From: Erythrobacter sp. | GTDB lineage: Bacteria > Pseudomonadota > Alphaproteobacteria > Sphingomonadales > Sphingomonadaceae | Assembly (NCBI GenBank): GCA_030148605.1 | Contig: JASBTD010000063.1 | Coordinates: forward strand, 124,001-188,000 | Reading direction: 5' to 3' | Length of the DNA: 64,000 nucleotides | In this document: positions 50,046 to 59,316 of the stretch, in pieces | Position numbering within the stretch: position 1 is the first letter of the stretch | How the letters are laid out: every line of letters begins with the position of its first letter | Notes under the pieces: generated by a model | Databases searched by the model: none | What the model saw: the letters and a program-made list of their open reading frames with translations, nothing else | Told to the model about the DNA's origin: nothing | Translations under genes and position numbers: made by a program

Positions 50046-51152
50046 ATGACTGACGCTGACGATCTGTTGCCTGAAGGGCTCGAAGACCGGTTGCCGCGCG
50101 ACGCGGAAGCGATCACCCGCGCCATGCGTGCATGCCTGGATGTGCTTTCGGGCCATGGCTACGATCGCGTCCGCCCGCCGCTGGTCGAATTCGAGAAGTC
50201 CTTGGCGGGGCGGATGGACGGCGTGCAGCCGCGCCGCATGTTCCGTTTTGTCGATCCGGCAAGCTTGCGCACGCTTGCCTTGCGCAGCGATATCACCCCG
50301 CAGATCGGGCGTATTGCTGCGACCAGCATGGCGGATGCCCCGCGCCCGCTGCGGCTCGCCTATTGCGGCGAGACAGCGGTGATCAAGGCGGACCAGCTCG
50401 ACCCCGCGCGCGAGCGCACCCAACTTGGTGCAGAGCTGATCGGGGCAGACACGGTTGCCGCGGCAAGCGAGATTGTGGCGCTGGCGGTTGAGGCGTTGTC
50501 AGCAGCGGGCCTGACCGGCATTTCCGTCGATTTCACACTGCCTGACCTGGTCGACACGCTGGCAGACAAGGCCATGCCTTTGGCCGAGGATGCGCGCGAC
50601 GCGGTGCGGCGCGAGCTTGATACGAAGGATGCAGGCGGGCTCAAGGCGGCGGGTGGAGAGGCCTATCTGCCGCTGCTTTATGCCACCGGGCCGTTCGAGG
50701 AAGCGCTGGAAAAGCTGTGCGCGATCGATGCGGGCGGTGCGCTGGCGAGCCGGATATCGGGCCTCAAGCAGATTGCCGCGCGGATCGGATCATCGGCGCG
50801 GGTCACGCTTGACCCGACCGAACGCCACGGCTTCGAATACCAGAGCTGGTTCGGCTTCACGCTCTATGCAGAGGGCGTGCGCGGCGCGCTGGGTCGCGGC
50901 GGCACCTATCTGATCAAGGGCAGCGAAGAAGCCGCGACCGGTTTCTCGCTCTATGTAGACCAGCTGATCGGCGCGATGGGTGCTGAACCTGAGGCAAGGA
51001 CCGTGTACCTGCCGCTTGGCCATGACGAAGCGGTGGCGGCACAGCTGCGCGGCGCGGGGTGGCGCACTATCGCGCAGATCGGTGATAGCGAAGATCCGGC
51101 CGCGCTGGGCTGCACGCATCGGCTGGAAGGCGTTCAAACACTCCGGCTATAG
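50046..51152 (+). CDS. hisZ: ATP phosphoribosyltransferase regulatory subunit
   Basis: HisRS-like: FRFVDPASLRTLALRSDITPQIGRIAAT; class II synthetase-like fold. Confidence 0.88.
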   Translation: MTDADDLLPEGLEDRLPRDAEAITRAMRACLDVLSGHGYDRVRPPLVEFEKSLAGRMDGVQPRRMFRFVDPASLRTLALRSDITPQIGRIAATSMADAPRPLRLAYCGETAVIKADQLDPARERTQLGAELIGADTVAAASEIVALAVEALSAAGLTGISVDFTLPDLVDTLADKAMPLAEDARDAVRRELDTKDAGGLKAAGGEAYLPLLYATGPFEEALEKLCAIDAGGALASRISGLKQIAARIGSSARVTLDPTERHGFEYQSWFGFTLYAEGVRGALGRGGTYLIKGSEEAATGFSLYVDQLIGAMGAEPEARTVYLPLGHDEAVAAQLRGAGWRTIAQIGDSEDPAALGCTHRLEGVQTLRL

Positions 51153-51165
51153 AAGGACATTCGCC

Positions 51166-51555
51166 ATGGCGGACAAGGCAACACCGATCACAATCGATCC
51201 CGATCCGCTGGCTCCCTATGCGATCTGTCCCGGCTGGAGAGTGGGCGACCTGATTTTCCTTTCAGGGCAAGCCGCGATTTCACCAGACGGCGCGATCGTG
51301 GGAGAGGGTGACTTCGATGCTCAGCTGGCGCAAACCTTTGCCAATATCGAGAATGTGCTGGCGGCTGCAGGCAGCGATCTTTCGAAGGTCGTGAAAGTCA
51401 CGATCTACCTGAAAGACATGGCAAATTTCCCCAAGATCGTCGAGGCGCGGCGCAGATACTTCACGCCGCCATTTCCAGCCGACACAATCGTGGAAGTATC
51501 GTCGCTGGCATTGCCGGAATTGCTGGTTGAGATCGACGTTATAGCGACGGCCTGA
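51166..51555 (+). CDS. RidA/YjgF family protein
   Basis: GDLIFLSGQAAISPDGAIVGEGDFDAQLAQTFANIENVLAAAGSDLSKVVKVTIYLKDM. Confidence 0.92.
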   Translation: MADKATPITIDPDPLAPYAICPGWRVGDLIFLSGQAAISPDGAIVGEGDFDAQLAQTFANIENVLAAAGSDLSKVVKVTIYLKDMANFPKIVEARRRYFTPPFPADTIVEVSSLALPELLVEIDVIATA

Positions 51556-51611
51556 CGCGCCACGGTCGAGCGAGCGCAATTGCGACTTCGCCAGACCTGC
51601 CAATCAAGCTC

Positions 51612-52259
51612 CTAGGTTTCCTCGCCCTTTTTCAGCTCTTCCAGCAATTCCTCAAGCTGCTTTTCGATGATCGCACTGCTGTCTCCGCCGCCATAGGTGA
51701 GAATTCCGCTGGAAAATGTCGTGCCAAACGTATCGGCGAGCGATTTGGTTTGCAGCAGGCCTGAAGCGAATTCGCGGGTGGTTAGCGAGCTCAGCGGGTG
51801 GATGAATGTGCCCCACACCAGATCCTGCGCGATCGCATAACGGGCATCCAGCGCCGAATCGAAATCGGCCTGCAATAGCCGCAACAGCGCCTCGGGCGGG
51901 AGCGTATCGGCCATGGCAATGGCGGTGAGGATGCGCATCCGGTCATTGGCGATGTCTGTCACCACCAGCAGCGACGTTTCCTCCACAGTCAGCTGCCAGT
52001 TATTGCCGTTGCGCTCTGCGTCCGGATCGAGCGCGTCGATCACTTCGGCCATCCGTGCGAGCGCTTCAAGCCCTGCCGGATTTTGCTCGTCTGCGTCGGG
52101 GTCAAGGGCAGGCTCGCCTTCAGCGCTTTGCTCCAGGTCAGAGAAATCATCGATCGCACCTTCACCGCTGTCCGCTTGAGCGGTTTCCTGCGCCAGCGCT
52201 GGCGTGGCTGACACGAGTAATGCTGCTGCCAGCAGCGCTGCAGATAGGTTGTGAGACAT
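51612..52259 (-). CDS. hypothetical secreted protein
   Basis: Signal peptide MSHNLSAALLAAALLVSATPALAQ; acidic; no recognisable domain. Confidence 0.65.
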   Translation of the reverse strand: MSHNLSAALLAAALLVSATPALAQETAQADSGEGAIDDFSDLEQSAEGEPALDPDADEQNPAGLEALARMAEVIDALDPDAERNGNNWQLTVEETSLLVVTDIANDRMRILTAIAMADTLPPEALLRLLQADFDSALDARYAIAQDLVWGTFIHPLSSLTTREFASGLLQTKSLADTFGTTFSSGILTYGGGDSSAIIEKQLEELLEELKKGEET

Positions 52260-52337
52260 GCTTCCCCCCTTTTGCCTGGTACCGAACCTTTCGCTCAGGT
52301 TCGCAGGCGACCGCCAGGTGGTTACTTCCAATCGGCT

Positions 52338-52835
52338 TTAGCTGCGCGAACGCACGCGGGGGCTGAGCCATTCGCCCGCCTGCATCACCTTCTCCATGCC
52401 CAATTGCGCCGCCACGCTGCGGCTGAGCGTGGCGAGGTCAATCTCGGCCAGGCTCTTGCGGTATGCCTCTTCCGCGCGCCAGAAGCCCGCGGCGATATTG
52501 CACGGCAGCTTGCAATCGGCGGGCTTTGATCCGCACGGGCCGTTCTGGCGGATTTCGCTGCAGCGGAACATCGGCTCGTCACCATCCACCGCCAGCAATA
52601 TGTCGAGCAGGGTAATCTCGGCTGGCGCGCGGCCAAGCGTGTAGTAACCGCTGCGACCGCGCCCGCCGGTAACGATCCCCGCGCGCGCCAGCGCCTGCAT
52701 CTGCTTCGCCATATATGGCTCGGGCAGCTCGTGAAACTCCGCCAGCGTGGAGAGGGACAGCCCGCGGTCGGGCCATAGCGGGGCCAGCAGCGCGCAAGCA
52801 TGGCCTGCCCATTCGACGCCCTTATTGATCCGCAT
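52338..52835 (-). CDS. Rrf2 family transcriptional regulator with Cys cluster (probable Fe-S sensor)
   Basis: LSLSTLAEFHELPEPYMAKQMQALARAGIVTGGRGRSGYYTLGR wHTH; CSEIRQNGPCGSKPADCKLPC. Confidence 0.9.
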   Translation of the reverse strand: MRINKGVEWAGHACALLAPLWPDRGLSLSTLAEFHELPEPYMAKQMQALARAGIVTGGRGRSGYYTLGRAPAEITLLDILLAVDGDEPMFRCSEIRQNGPCGSKPADCKLPCNIAAGFWRAEEAYRKSLAEIDLATLSRSVAAQLGMEKVMQAGEWLSPRVRSRS

Positions 52836-52879
52836 GACTGATCTGCATGACGATATACCTCTTGCCTGCCTCGTTTTAT

Positions 52880-52913
52880 TCGGATATCTATTATCCAGAT
52901 ATAGGAGATCCGA
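52880..52913. promoter_or_regulatory. Candidate Rrf2-type operator in the divergent intergenic region
   Basis: TCGGATATCTATTATCCAGATATAGGAGATCCGA: TCGGAT/ATCCGA ends, ATATCT-N7-AGATAT, GGATA-N5-TATCC. Confidence 0.5.
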
Positions 52914-52915
52914 GT

Positions 52916-53842
52916 ATGTTTGGCAAACCTGACGCAGCAGACCGGCTGGTGCAAGTTATCCTGGCGCTGGCGGCGGCTTTTGCACTGTTCAACGGCGTTT
53001 TCATGCTCACCGATCCGTTTGGCTGGTATGATTTCGTCGATACGGTGAAGGCGTCAGGGCCGCCCAATGGCCATTTCATCCAGGATATCGGGATTGCGTT
53101 CCTCGTCTCCGGCCTTGTGCTGGGATATGCCGCGTTCAATCCGGTGATGCGCTGGGGCGCTGCGGTGGTTGGCAATCTGTTTCCAACGTTTCACGGCATC
53201 CTGCATATCTATGAAGTTGTGACCGGCATTTGCAGCCCGGACATCTTCTGGCGCGATGCGCCGGGTGTGCTGGGCCCCGCCATCGCGGTCTGGATCGTGC
53301 TGGGCATCCAGATAGGCCGCCAGCGGATCAGTTTTGCACCTCTGCCAAAGCCTGTGTTCCTGAAGTTCGCTCGCGATGCGCTGGGTGATACTTCAGCCTA
53401 TCTTGACGAGATTTCGCGCACCGGCGGTTTTGCTACCGAGGCTTTGCAACACGCCATGGCGCTGACCGGGCATCGCTATCACGCGCCAGCCGATGCGGTG
53501 ATCATGGCGGCGATGGGCGCGGTGCGAACCGAAGACTGCGGGCCGTGCGTCGAAGTGATGCGCAGCTACGCATTGCGCGAAGGCATGGACGAAGCGCGGA
53601 TCCAGCAAGCGCTCGAAGGAAGGCCGCAGACCGCCGAAGATGAACTCGCGTTCGATTTCGGCGCTGCGATTGCTGCGGGCGACATCGCACGATCTGCCGA
53701 ACTGGGTGATGACGTAGAGGCGGTATTTGGCAAGAATGCGCGCACGGAAATGGCGCTTTCGGCGGCCAGCAACCGGCTCTACCCCGCGATCAAACGCGGG
53801 CTGGGGCTGGCATCAGCCTGCGCGATCCCGCGGGCGGGGTAG
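52916..53842 (+). CDS. membrane protein with C-terminal AhpD/carboxymuconolactone decarboxylase-like domain (CGPC)
   Basis: Hydrophobic N-terminal half, C-terminal ADAVIMAAMGAVRTEDCGPCVEVMRSYAL. Confidence 0.6.
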   Translation: MFGKPDAADRLVQVILALAAAFALFNGVFMLTDPFGWYDFVDTVKASGPPNGHFIQDIGIAFLVSGLVLGYAAFNPVMRWGAAVVGNLFPTFHGILHIYEVVTGICSPDIFWRDAPGVLGPAIAVWIVLGIQIGRQRISFAPLPKPVFLKFARDALGDTSAYLDEISRTGGFATEALQHAMALTGHRYHAPADAVIMAAMGAVRTEDCGPCVEVMRSYALREGMDEARIQQALEGRPQTAEDELAFDFGAAIAAGDIARSAELGDDVEAVFGKNARTEMALSAASNRLYPAIKRGLGLASACAIPRAG

Positions 53843-53854
53843 TGAAGTGAAAAC

Positions 53855-53879
53855 GTCTGCAAGTTGGTGGTTAGCAGAC
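53855..53879. repeat. 25-bp inverted-repeat element, copy 1
   Basis: GTCTGCAAGTTGGTGGTTAGCAGAC. Confidence 0.6.
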
Positions 53880-53927
53880 ATTGCGACCGCCCTTCCATAA
53901 GCGGCACCTCCAAGCTAACCTCAGTCG

Positions 53928-54941
53928 GTGCCCCAATCTTCTTCCATCTATTCGCGCAAGGCTATCGAAAAGGCTCCTCAGCATTTGGATCGGGCCGAGC
54001 TGTGTGCGATCTGCAAGCTCGACATGGACGAACCTGCGGACCTTGCGAGCATGGTGGCAGAAGAAGACTATGTTAGGCTGCTTGAGACCATTGCGCATGC
54101 CGAGGAGGGACGTCCGAGAGCCCACATCAATCTAGGTGCGTCGATGCGCTGCGAAGACCTAGGGGCGGTTGGCCTTGCCTGGAAAAGCTCTCCCACGCTT
54201 ATGGATGGCTGGGATCGCGCGGAACGCTATGTCGGCGTTGTTGCTGGAGTCAGGGCGCTTGAGATCACCCGCAATGAGCAGACCACCGAAATCCGGTTTG
54301 TCCGATTGACCGACGAAGCTTCCATGGGTGCCCGGCTATCGAACGAAGCGACCTTCGCTTCCTTCACCGCAATATGCCGCGAAGCTTCGGGGCGGCATTT
54401 CAAACCAGACCGAGCGATTTGCGCTCATGAATTCATCGGAGACAAGGCGTTCCTGGAGGACTATCTCGGATGCGCGGTTGAGGATCGCGCGGGTATCAAC
54501 GCAATTGTCATTTCCAACGCTGAGCTGGCTCTGCCCAATGCCGTCGGTGACGATGCTATCTCGCGCTTCTTCGATCAGCGCGTCGAAGAAATGCTTAAGG
54601 AGATGCATTCCGTTGTTCCGATAGCGTTCCAGGTCAAATCGGAGATCGGAAAGAACCTGAGCGGCGGCATTCCCAAACTATCAGATGTCGCCAAGGCTCT
54701 CGGAATGAGCGCTCGAACGCTGCAACGCAAATTGGGCGATGAAGGTGCCGTGTTCCAGGAACTAGTAGATCAGGCCCGGCGTGAACTGTCCGAACGGCTG
54801 CTCCGAACGACGCAATACCCCTTGGTCGAGATTGCCTTCCTCACCGGCTTTGCCGAGCAAAGTGGTTTCACAAGAGCCTTCAAACGCTGGGCGGGCGAAA
54901 CACCGCGCTCGTTCCGATTGAGTGCAACATCGGGCCAGTGA
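53928..54941 (+). CDS. AraC family transcriptional regulator
   Basis: C-terminal HTH: PKLSDVAKALGMSARTLQRKLGDEGAVFQELVDQARRELSERLLRTTQYPLVEIAFLTGFAEQSGFTRAFKRWAGETPRSFR. Confidence 0.93.
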   Translation: MPQSSSIYSRKAIEKAPQHLDRAELCAICKLDMDEPADLASMVAEEDYVRLLETIAHAEEGRPRAHINLGASMRCEDLGAVGLAWKSSPTLMDGWDRAERYVGVVAGVRALEITRNEQTTEIRFVRLTDEASMGARLSNEATFASFTAICREASGRHFKPDRAICAHEFIGDKAFLEDYLGCAVEDRAGINAIVISNAELALPNAVGDDAISRFFDQRVEEMLKEMHSVVPIAFQVKSEIGKNLSGGIPKLSDVAKALGMSARTLQRKLGDEGAVFQELVDQARRELSERLLRTTQYPLVEIAFLTGFAEQSGFTRAFKRWAGETPRSFRLSATSGQ

Positions 54942-55034
54942 CGCGATCTGCACAAAGCTTGTCATCCTAGGGCAAGAGCACAGGCCAGCTTCCGACCTAT
55001 TCCATGCTTGTCTCCAACGAGAAGGAACAAGCCC

Positions 55035-55880
55035 ATGACTAACCAAAGCGAAGACAAGACGATCACGCTTGTGATCGGCGGAACCGGCAAGACTGGCAAA
55101 AGAGTGGCCGAACGGCTGACCGCCAAAGGCGAGAAAGTCCGCATCGGATCGCGCTCATCCATTCCCGCATTCGACTGGGACCGGGAAGCTGGCTGGGACG
55201 CCACACTCAAAGGTGTGAAGAGCATCTACATCACCTACTCACCCGATCTCGCGATGCCCGGCGCGACCGACGCCATCAGCGCGCTCGTCTGGCGCGCTAG
55301 TCTGCAAGCGGTCCAGCGTCTGGTCCTGTTGTCGGGCCGAGGAGAGGCAGAAGCACAAGCCTGCGAGCAAATCGTGAAGGATAGCGGCCTCGAATGGACC
55401 ATCGTGCGCGCCAGCTGGTTCAACCAGAACTTCTCCGAAGGTGCCTTCATCGACATGGTGCTCGGCGGAGCCATTACTCTGCCCGCAGGCGATACACCGG
55501 AGCCGTTTGTCGATGTCGATGACGTTGCCGATGTCGCGGTCGCAGCACTTACCGAAGACGGGCACAATGGCGAAATCTATGAAGTCACCGGCCCCCGGCT
55601 GATGACCATGGCGGATATTGCACACGACCTTTCAATCGCGACTGGTCGCAAGATCGCTTTCATCGACGTTCCTCATGAAGCCTTCATCGAAGGGCTGACC
55701 AGCTCCGGCGCGCCAAAGGATGTCGTCTGGATGCTCGACTACCTGTTCTCAACCGTCCTGGATGGCCGCAATGCTCATCTGACTGACGGAGTCGAGCGTG
55801 CACTTGGCCGCTCTGCCAAGGACTTTGCCGAATATGCGCGCGATGTTGCGGCAACGGGCGTGTGGAGGGTTGCGGCATGA
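55035..55880 (+). CDS. NmrA/NAD(P)H-binding family oxidoreductase
   Basis: ITLVIGGTGKTGKRVAERLTAKGEKVRIGSRS; WTIVRASWFNQNFSEG; DVDDVADVAVAAL. Confidence 0.88.
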   Translation: MTNQSEDKTITLVIGGTGKTGKRVAERLTAKGEKVRIGSRSSIPAFDWDREAGWDATLKGVKSIYITYSPDLAMPGATDAISALVWRASLQAVQRLVLLSGRGEAEAQACEQIVKDSGLEWTIVRASWFNQNFSEGAFIDMVLGGAITLPAGDTPEPFVDVDDVADVAVAALTEDGHNGEIYEVTGPRLMTMADIAHDLSIATGRKIAFIDVPHEAFIEGLTSSGAPKDVVWMLDYLFSTVLDGRNAHLTDGVERALGRSAKDFAEYARDVAATGVWRVAA

Positions 55881-56380
55881 CCTATGACTGGCCACTCTAC
55901 TTCTGCCTGTTCCTCGCGCTCTGGAGCGCTGTAGTGGGAGGCGTCTTTTCCGCGTTTTCCGAGTTCATCATGTCGGCACTGCTCAAGACCGAAGCAGCGG
56001 GAGGAATCGAAGCCATGCAACACATCAATCGCGATGTAATCAGGACGCAATTTGTGGCTGGTATCCTGTCGATCACTCTACTCTCGGTTCTTTTCGCACT
56101 CTACAGCCTCGCCGTCTTTGAAGGAGCAGGACTGGTAACGCTAATACTGGCGGCTTCAGTCTATGTTCCAAGCGTTTTTCTGACTACGATTTTCGGCAAT
56201 GTGCCGATGAACAACAGGCTCGACAGCCTCGATCACAGCAACGCTGCGGCCCATGCCTACTGGCTCGAATACTGCCGCAAGTGGACTCGGCTTAACCATG
56301 TTCGGTCCCTCGGTAGCGTGTTGACCGCTGGTCTCTACATGACCGCCGCCATCGCACTTATTACCAGCGGACAGGTCTAG
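55877..56380 (+). CDS. DUF1772/anthrone oxygenase-like membrane protein
   Basis: Four-TM small protein; AMQHINRDVI, FGNVPMNNRLD, W..WTRLNHVRSLGS. Confidence 0.8.
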   Translation: MTYDWPLYFCLFLALWSAVVGGVFSAFSEFIMSALLKTEAAGGIEAMQHINRDVIRTQFVAGILSITLLSVLFALYSLAVFEGAGLVTLILAASVYVPSVFLTTIFGNVPMNNRLDSLDHSNAAAHAYWLEYCRKWTRLNHVRSLGSVLTAGLYMTAAIALITSGQV

Positions 56381-56460
56381 CCATGAAGCCTACGATACGG
56401 CTGCTCTGACCATTCCAGTTCGAGCTCGCCGGTCTTCACGCCATCAGAAGGAAGTCTCGC

Positions 56461-57183
56461 ATGGTTACACAGCCAGCCGATGATACCCGGGATGCAGACA
56501 AGTGCCCATCCCCGAACGCCCGTTGGGCCGCCTTGCGCGACTTGCTGGTGTTGGTTGCGGTGTTGGTCATCGTCAAGCAATCGCTGCTTCCCGTCACACA
56601 GCTCTATGCTGGCCCTGCCTCAACATTGAGCGCCATGATTGTGGCCACTTTCCTTCTGCGCCGCAGGGGCCGAAGCTGGAGTGATCTTGGCTTTCGATGG
56701 CCTGACAGCTGGCTCAAGACGCTGGGCCTGACGGTGCTATCCATGGCCTTCTTTGTTGTCTGCACTCAGGTCATGGCGCTGGTCGCCGACAGGTTGTTTG
56801 AAGACATCGGGACAAGCGATCGCTTCTCTCACATTGAAGGCAATCTGACTGCGTATCTGATGATCATGCTGCTGGTATGGACGCATGGCTCTTTCTTCGA
56901 GGAGCTCTTGTTTCGAGCTTTCATCATCAGCAACACAAGCGAGGCATTGAACGGCGGCCTGCGTGCTGATCTTCTGGCGCTGCTCATTTCCTCCGCCTTC
57001 TTCGGCTATCGTCACGCCTATTATCAGGGGTGGCATGGTGCGCTCATCACCGGCGCGGGCGGCTTTGCCTTCGGCGTCTTCTATCTGTGGTTCGGGCGAC
57101 GAAACATCATGCCGCTGATCCTGGCACATGGAGCGTTCAACACACTGGGCCAGACCTTCCGTTTTCTGGGCATAGAGGATTGA
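56461..57183 (+). CDS. CPBP family intramembrane metalloprotease (Abi-like)
   Basis: SFFEELLFRAFIISN, FGYRHAYYQGWHGALITGAGGFAFGVFYLW, PLILAHGAFNTLG. Confidence 0.9.
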   Translation: MVTQPADDTRDADKCPSPNARWAALRDLLVLVAVLVIVKQSLLPVTQLYAGPASTLSAMIVATFLLRRRGRSWSDLGFRWPDSWLKTLGLTVLSMAFFVVCTQVMALVADRLFEDIGTSDRFSHIEGNLTAYLMIMLLVWTHGSFFEELLFRAFIISNTSEALNGGLRADLLALLISSAFFGYRHAYYQGWHGALITGAGGFAFGVFYLWFGRRNIMPLILAHGAFNTLGQTFRFLGIED

Positions 57184-57335
57184 TCGCCGCCCTGCACCAG
57201 CGATCCGATCAAAAGCGGCAATGCTTCTCCAAAGCCTGATTGGCGCGAAGTGACAAACCTTTGGCGCTTGTCGGCAAGAGCGCCAGTTTCGGCAGGGTTA
57301 GTGATGGATGGGTCAAGTCAATCGGAGACCAGGAA

Positions 57336-58250
57336 ATGCAACGACAGCAATCCGCAGAAATCGACAGTCCAGCCGCTCCAGCCAGCAATGACGATGGTCA
57401 AGCGATGGCACCCGCCGCTGGAGAGCCTTTCACAGTCGGAACCGGCTTCAAGGCGCTCAGTTTAAAGCATGCCATGTTCGGCGGTCTGATGGATCCGTTG
57501 GTGATGGTCGATCACTACACGATGACCGAGCCCACGTTCGGCGCCCATGCGCACGCGGGCATGTCTGCTGTGACGGTTCTGTTCGAGGATAGCAAAGGCG
57601 CTTTCAACAACCGCGATTCGCTGGGCAATGACATCGATCTGCAACCGGGCGACCTCTATTGGTTGAACGCGGGCAGCGGAGCAGTTCACGATGAGAAGCC
57701 GGTTCCCGGCGCAGTGGCACATGGTCTCCAGATGTTTGTCAATCTGCCCGCCAGATTGAAGCATCGCACACCCGAAACGCTCCACGTCACCGCCGATACG
57801 ATGCCATTGATTGAGAGCTCAGGCGCAAGAGTTCGCGTCGTTCTGGGCCAAAGCAACGGCCTAATCGGGGCCAGTTCACCAGCGCTGCCGATGACAATTC
57901 TCGATGCGAAGATCGAACCGAGCGGCCATTTTGAGCATCAGGTCGCTGCGGGTCATTCGCAATGGATCTACGCAGTCAAAGGCAGCATCGAACTGTCGGA
58001 CGGCACCGCATTTGTGACTGTTAAGGCGGGCGAAGCCTTGGCGGCCAGAGCGATGCCGGATTCTGCCATCCTGACGATGCGGGCCCACACCGACAGCCAT
58101 GCTGTGATCGTCACCGGTGAACCGATCAACGAAGCCTTCGTTCAACGCGGTCCTTTTGTGATGAGCACCGAGGCCGAGATTGCAGAAATTGAAGCAGCCT
58201 ATCGTGAAGGACGCTTGGGAAAGCTAGATAGCCGACAAAAGCCGAGTTGA
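57336..58250 (+). CDS. pirin family protein
   Basis: MVDHYTMTEPTFGAHAHAGMSAVTVLFEDSKGAFNNRDSLGNDIDLQPGDLYWLNAGSGAVHDEKP. Confidence 0.88.
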   Translation: MQRQQSAEIDSPAAPASNDDGQAMAPAAGEPFTVGTGFKALSLKHAMFGGLMDPLVMVDHYTMTEPTFGAHAHAGMSAVTVLFEDSKGAFNNRDSLGNDIDLQPGDLYWLNAGSGAVHDEKPVPGAVAHGLQMFVNLPARLKHRTPETLHVTADTMPLIESSGARVRVVLGQSNGLIGASSPALPMTILDAKIEPSGHFEHQVAAGHSQWIYAVKGSIELSDGTAFVTVKAGEALAARAMPDSAILTMRAHTDSHAVIVTGEPINEAFVQRGPFVMSTEAEIAEIEAAYREGRLGKLDSRQKPS

Positions 58251-58258
58251 TACCTCTT

Positions 58259-58283
58259 GTCCGCAACTGGGTCGTTAGCGGAC
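58259..58283. repeat. 25-bp inverted-repeat element, copy 2
   Basis: GTCCGCAACTGGGTCGTTAGCGGAC. Confidence 0.65.
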
Positions 58284-58434
58284 TGACTGCTTTTTCGGAT
58301 TCCAAATTAGAAACGGTCGGTCCGCTCCCGGCCCAGGTTCTGTCATCTATCCAATGTCAACAATTGGGGTGGCACCGGTCTTTACATGTAGACCGTTTCA
58401 TTGAAAATAGAGTGGCCTGTGGGAGAATGATCTT

Positions 58435-59316
58435 GTGTCTATCCTTTTTGCAGTCGGCCTCGCCTCTTCAGTTCCTCTGATCGACGTTCACCGTCACGCT
58501 GGCTGGCCTGACAGCGATGGCGATGCAGTGCAACGCGGTCAGTTGGAGGAGCTTGAGGCAAACGGGGTCAAAGTGGCCGTTGTGGCCGTCACGAACAAGG
58601 CAGACGTCGAGCGCTGGCAGCGCGAAGGAATCATAGTCGGCACTTGGATTGTCTGCCCGCGCAACCAAGCTGAGCCTCGCTATCACTGTTTCCCGGATAA
58701 CGAGGGTTGGGCGGACCCCATCTGGCTGGAGGAGGAACTCGCGGCCGGGAGAATTCAGGCCATCCACGAGCTTACCCCTAGCTATTCAGGCATCTCTCCT
58801 GCCAATCCGCGTCTTGAGCAGTTTTGGGCGCTAGCGGATGCCTATGACATACCCGTGGGTGTCCACACGCAAAGAGGTCCTCCTCCGGGAGCACGGAACA
58901 GTATCCGATCCAATCCTGACTGCTGCCCCAATTACGATCCGGAGATGGGTAATCCGGCGCTCCTTCGACCCATTCTTACGAGATACCCGGACCTTCGCAT
59001 CTGGCTGCAACACATTGGCGCGGGACGGGGAGACCATCAGGCGTTCTGGCCGGAAACACTGGCTCTCCTGAACGACTATCCTAATGTGTATGTAGATCTG
59101 TCGATTACGAACGGAGCCATGCCAATCGAAGAATACGGGGCGACGCTGCGACGGCTGATCGATGCGGGCTTCGGTGATAGGATTATGTTTGGAAGCGACA
59201 ATCTGCCAATCGGACCCATCCTCCAACGGCTCGAAGGCTTCGCCTGGCTAGATGAGGATCAGAAGCAGGCGATCTTGCACGGCAACGCCACACGGTTCTT
59301 TCGATTGACTGACTAA
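58435..59316 (+). CDS. amidohydrolase family (metal-dependent TIM-barrel) protein
   Basis: LIDVHRHAGWPD, GVHTQRGPPPG, WLQHIGAGRGDHQAFW, DRIMFGSDNLP. Confidence 0.8.
   Translation: MSILFAVGLASSVPLIDVHRHAGWPDSDGDAVQRGQLEELEANGVKVAVVAVTNKADVERWQREGIIVGTWIVCPRNQAEPRYHCFPDNEGWADPIWLEEELAAGRIQAIHELTPSYSGISPANPRLEQFWALADAYDIPVGVHTQRGPPPGARNSIRSNPDCCPNYDPEMGNPALLRPILTRYPDLRIWLQHIGAGRGDHQAFWPETLALLNDYPNVYVDLSITNGAMPIEEYGATLRRLIDAGFGDRIMFGSDNLPIGPILQRLEGFAWLDEDQKQAILHGNATRFFRLTD

Noticed and set aside
48383-50125. 580-aa minus-strand ORF opposite serA
   Set aside because: Shadow ORF; serA is clear on the plus strand and the antisense translation has no recognisable domain
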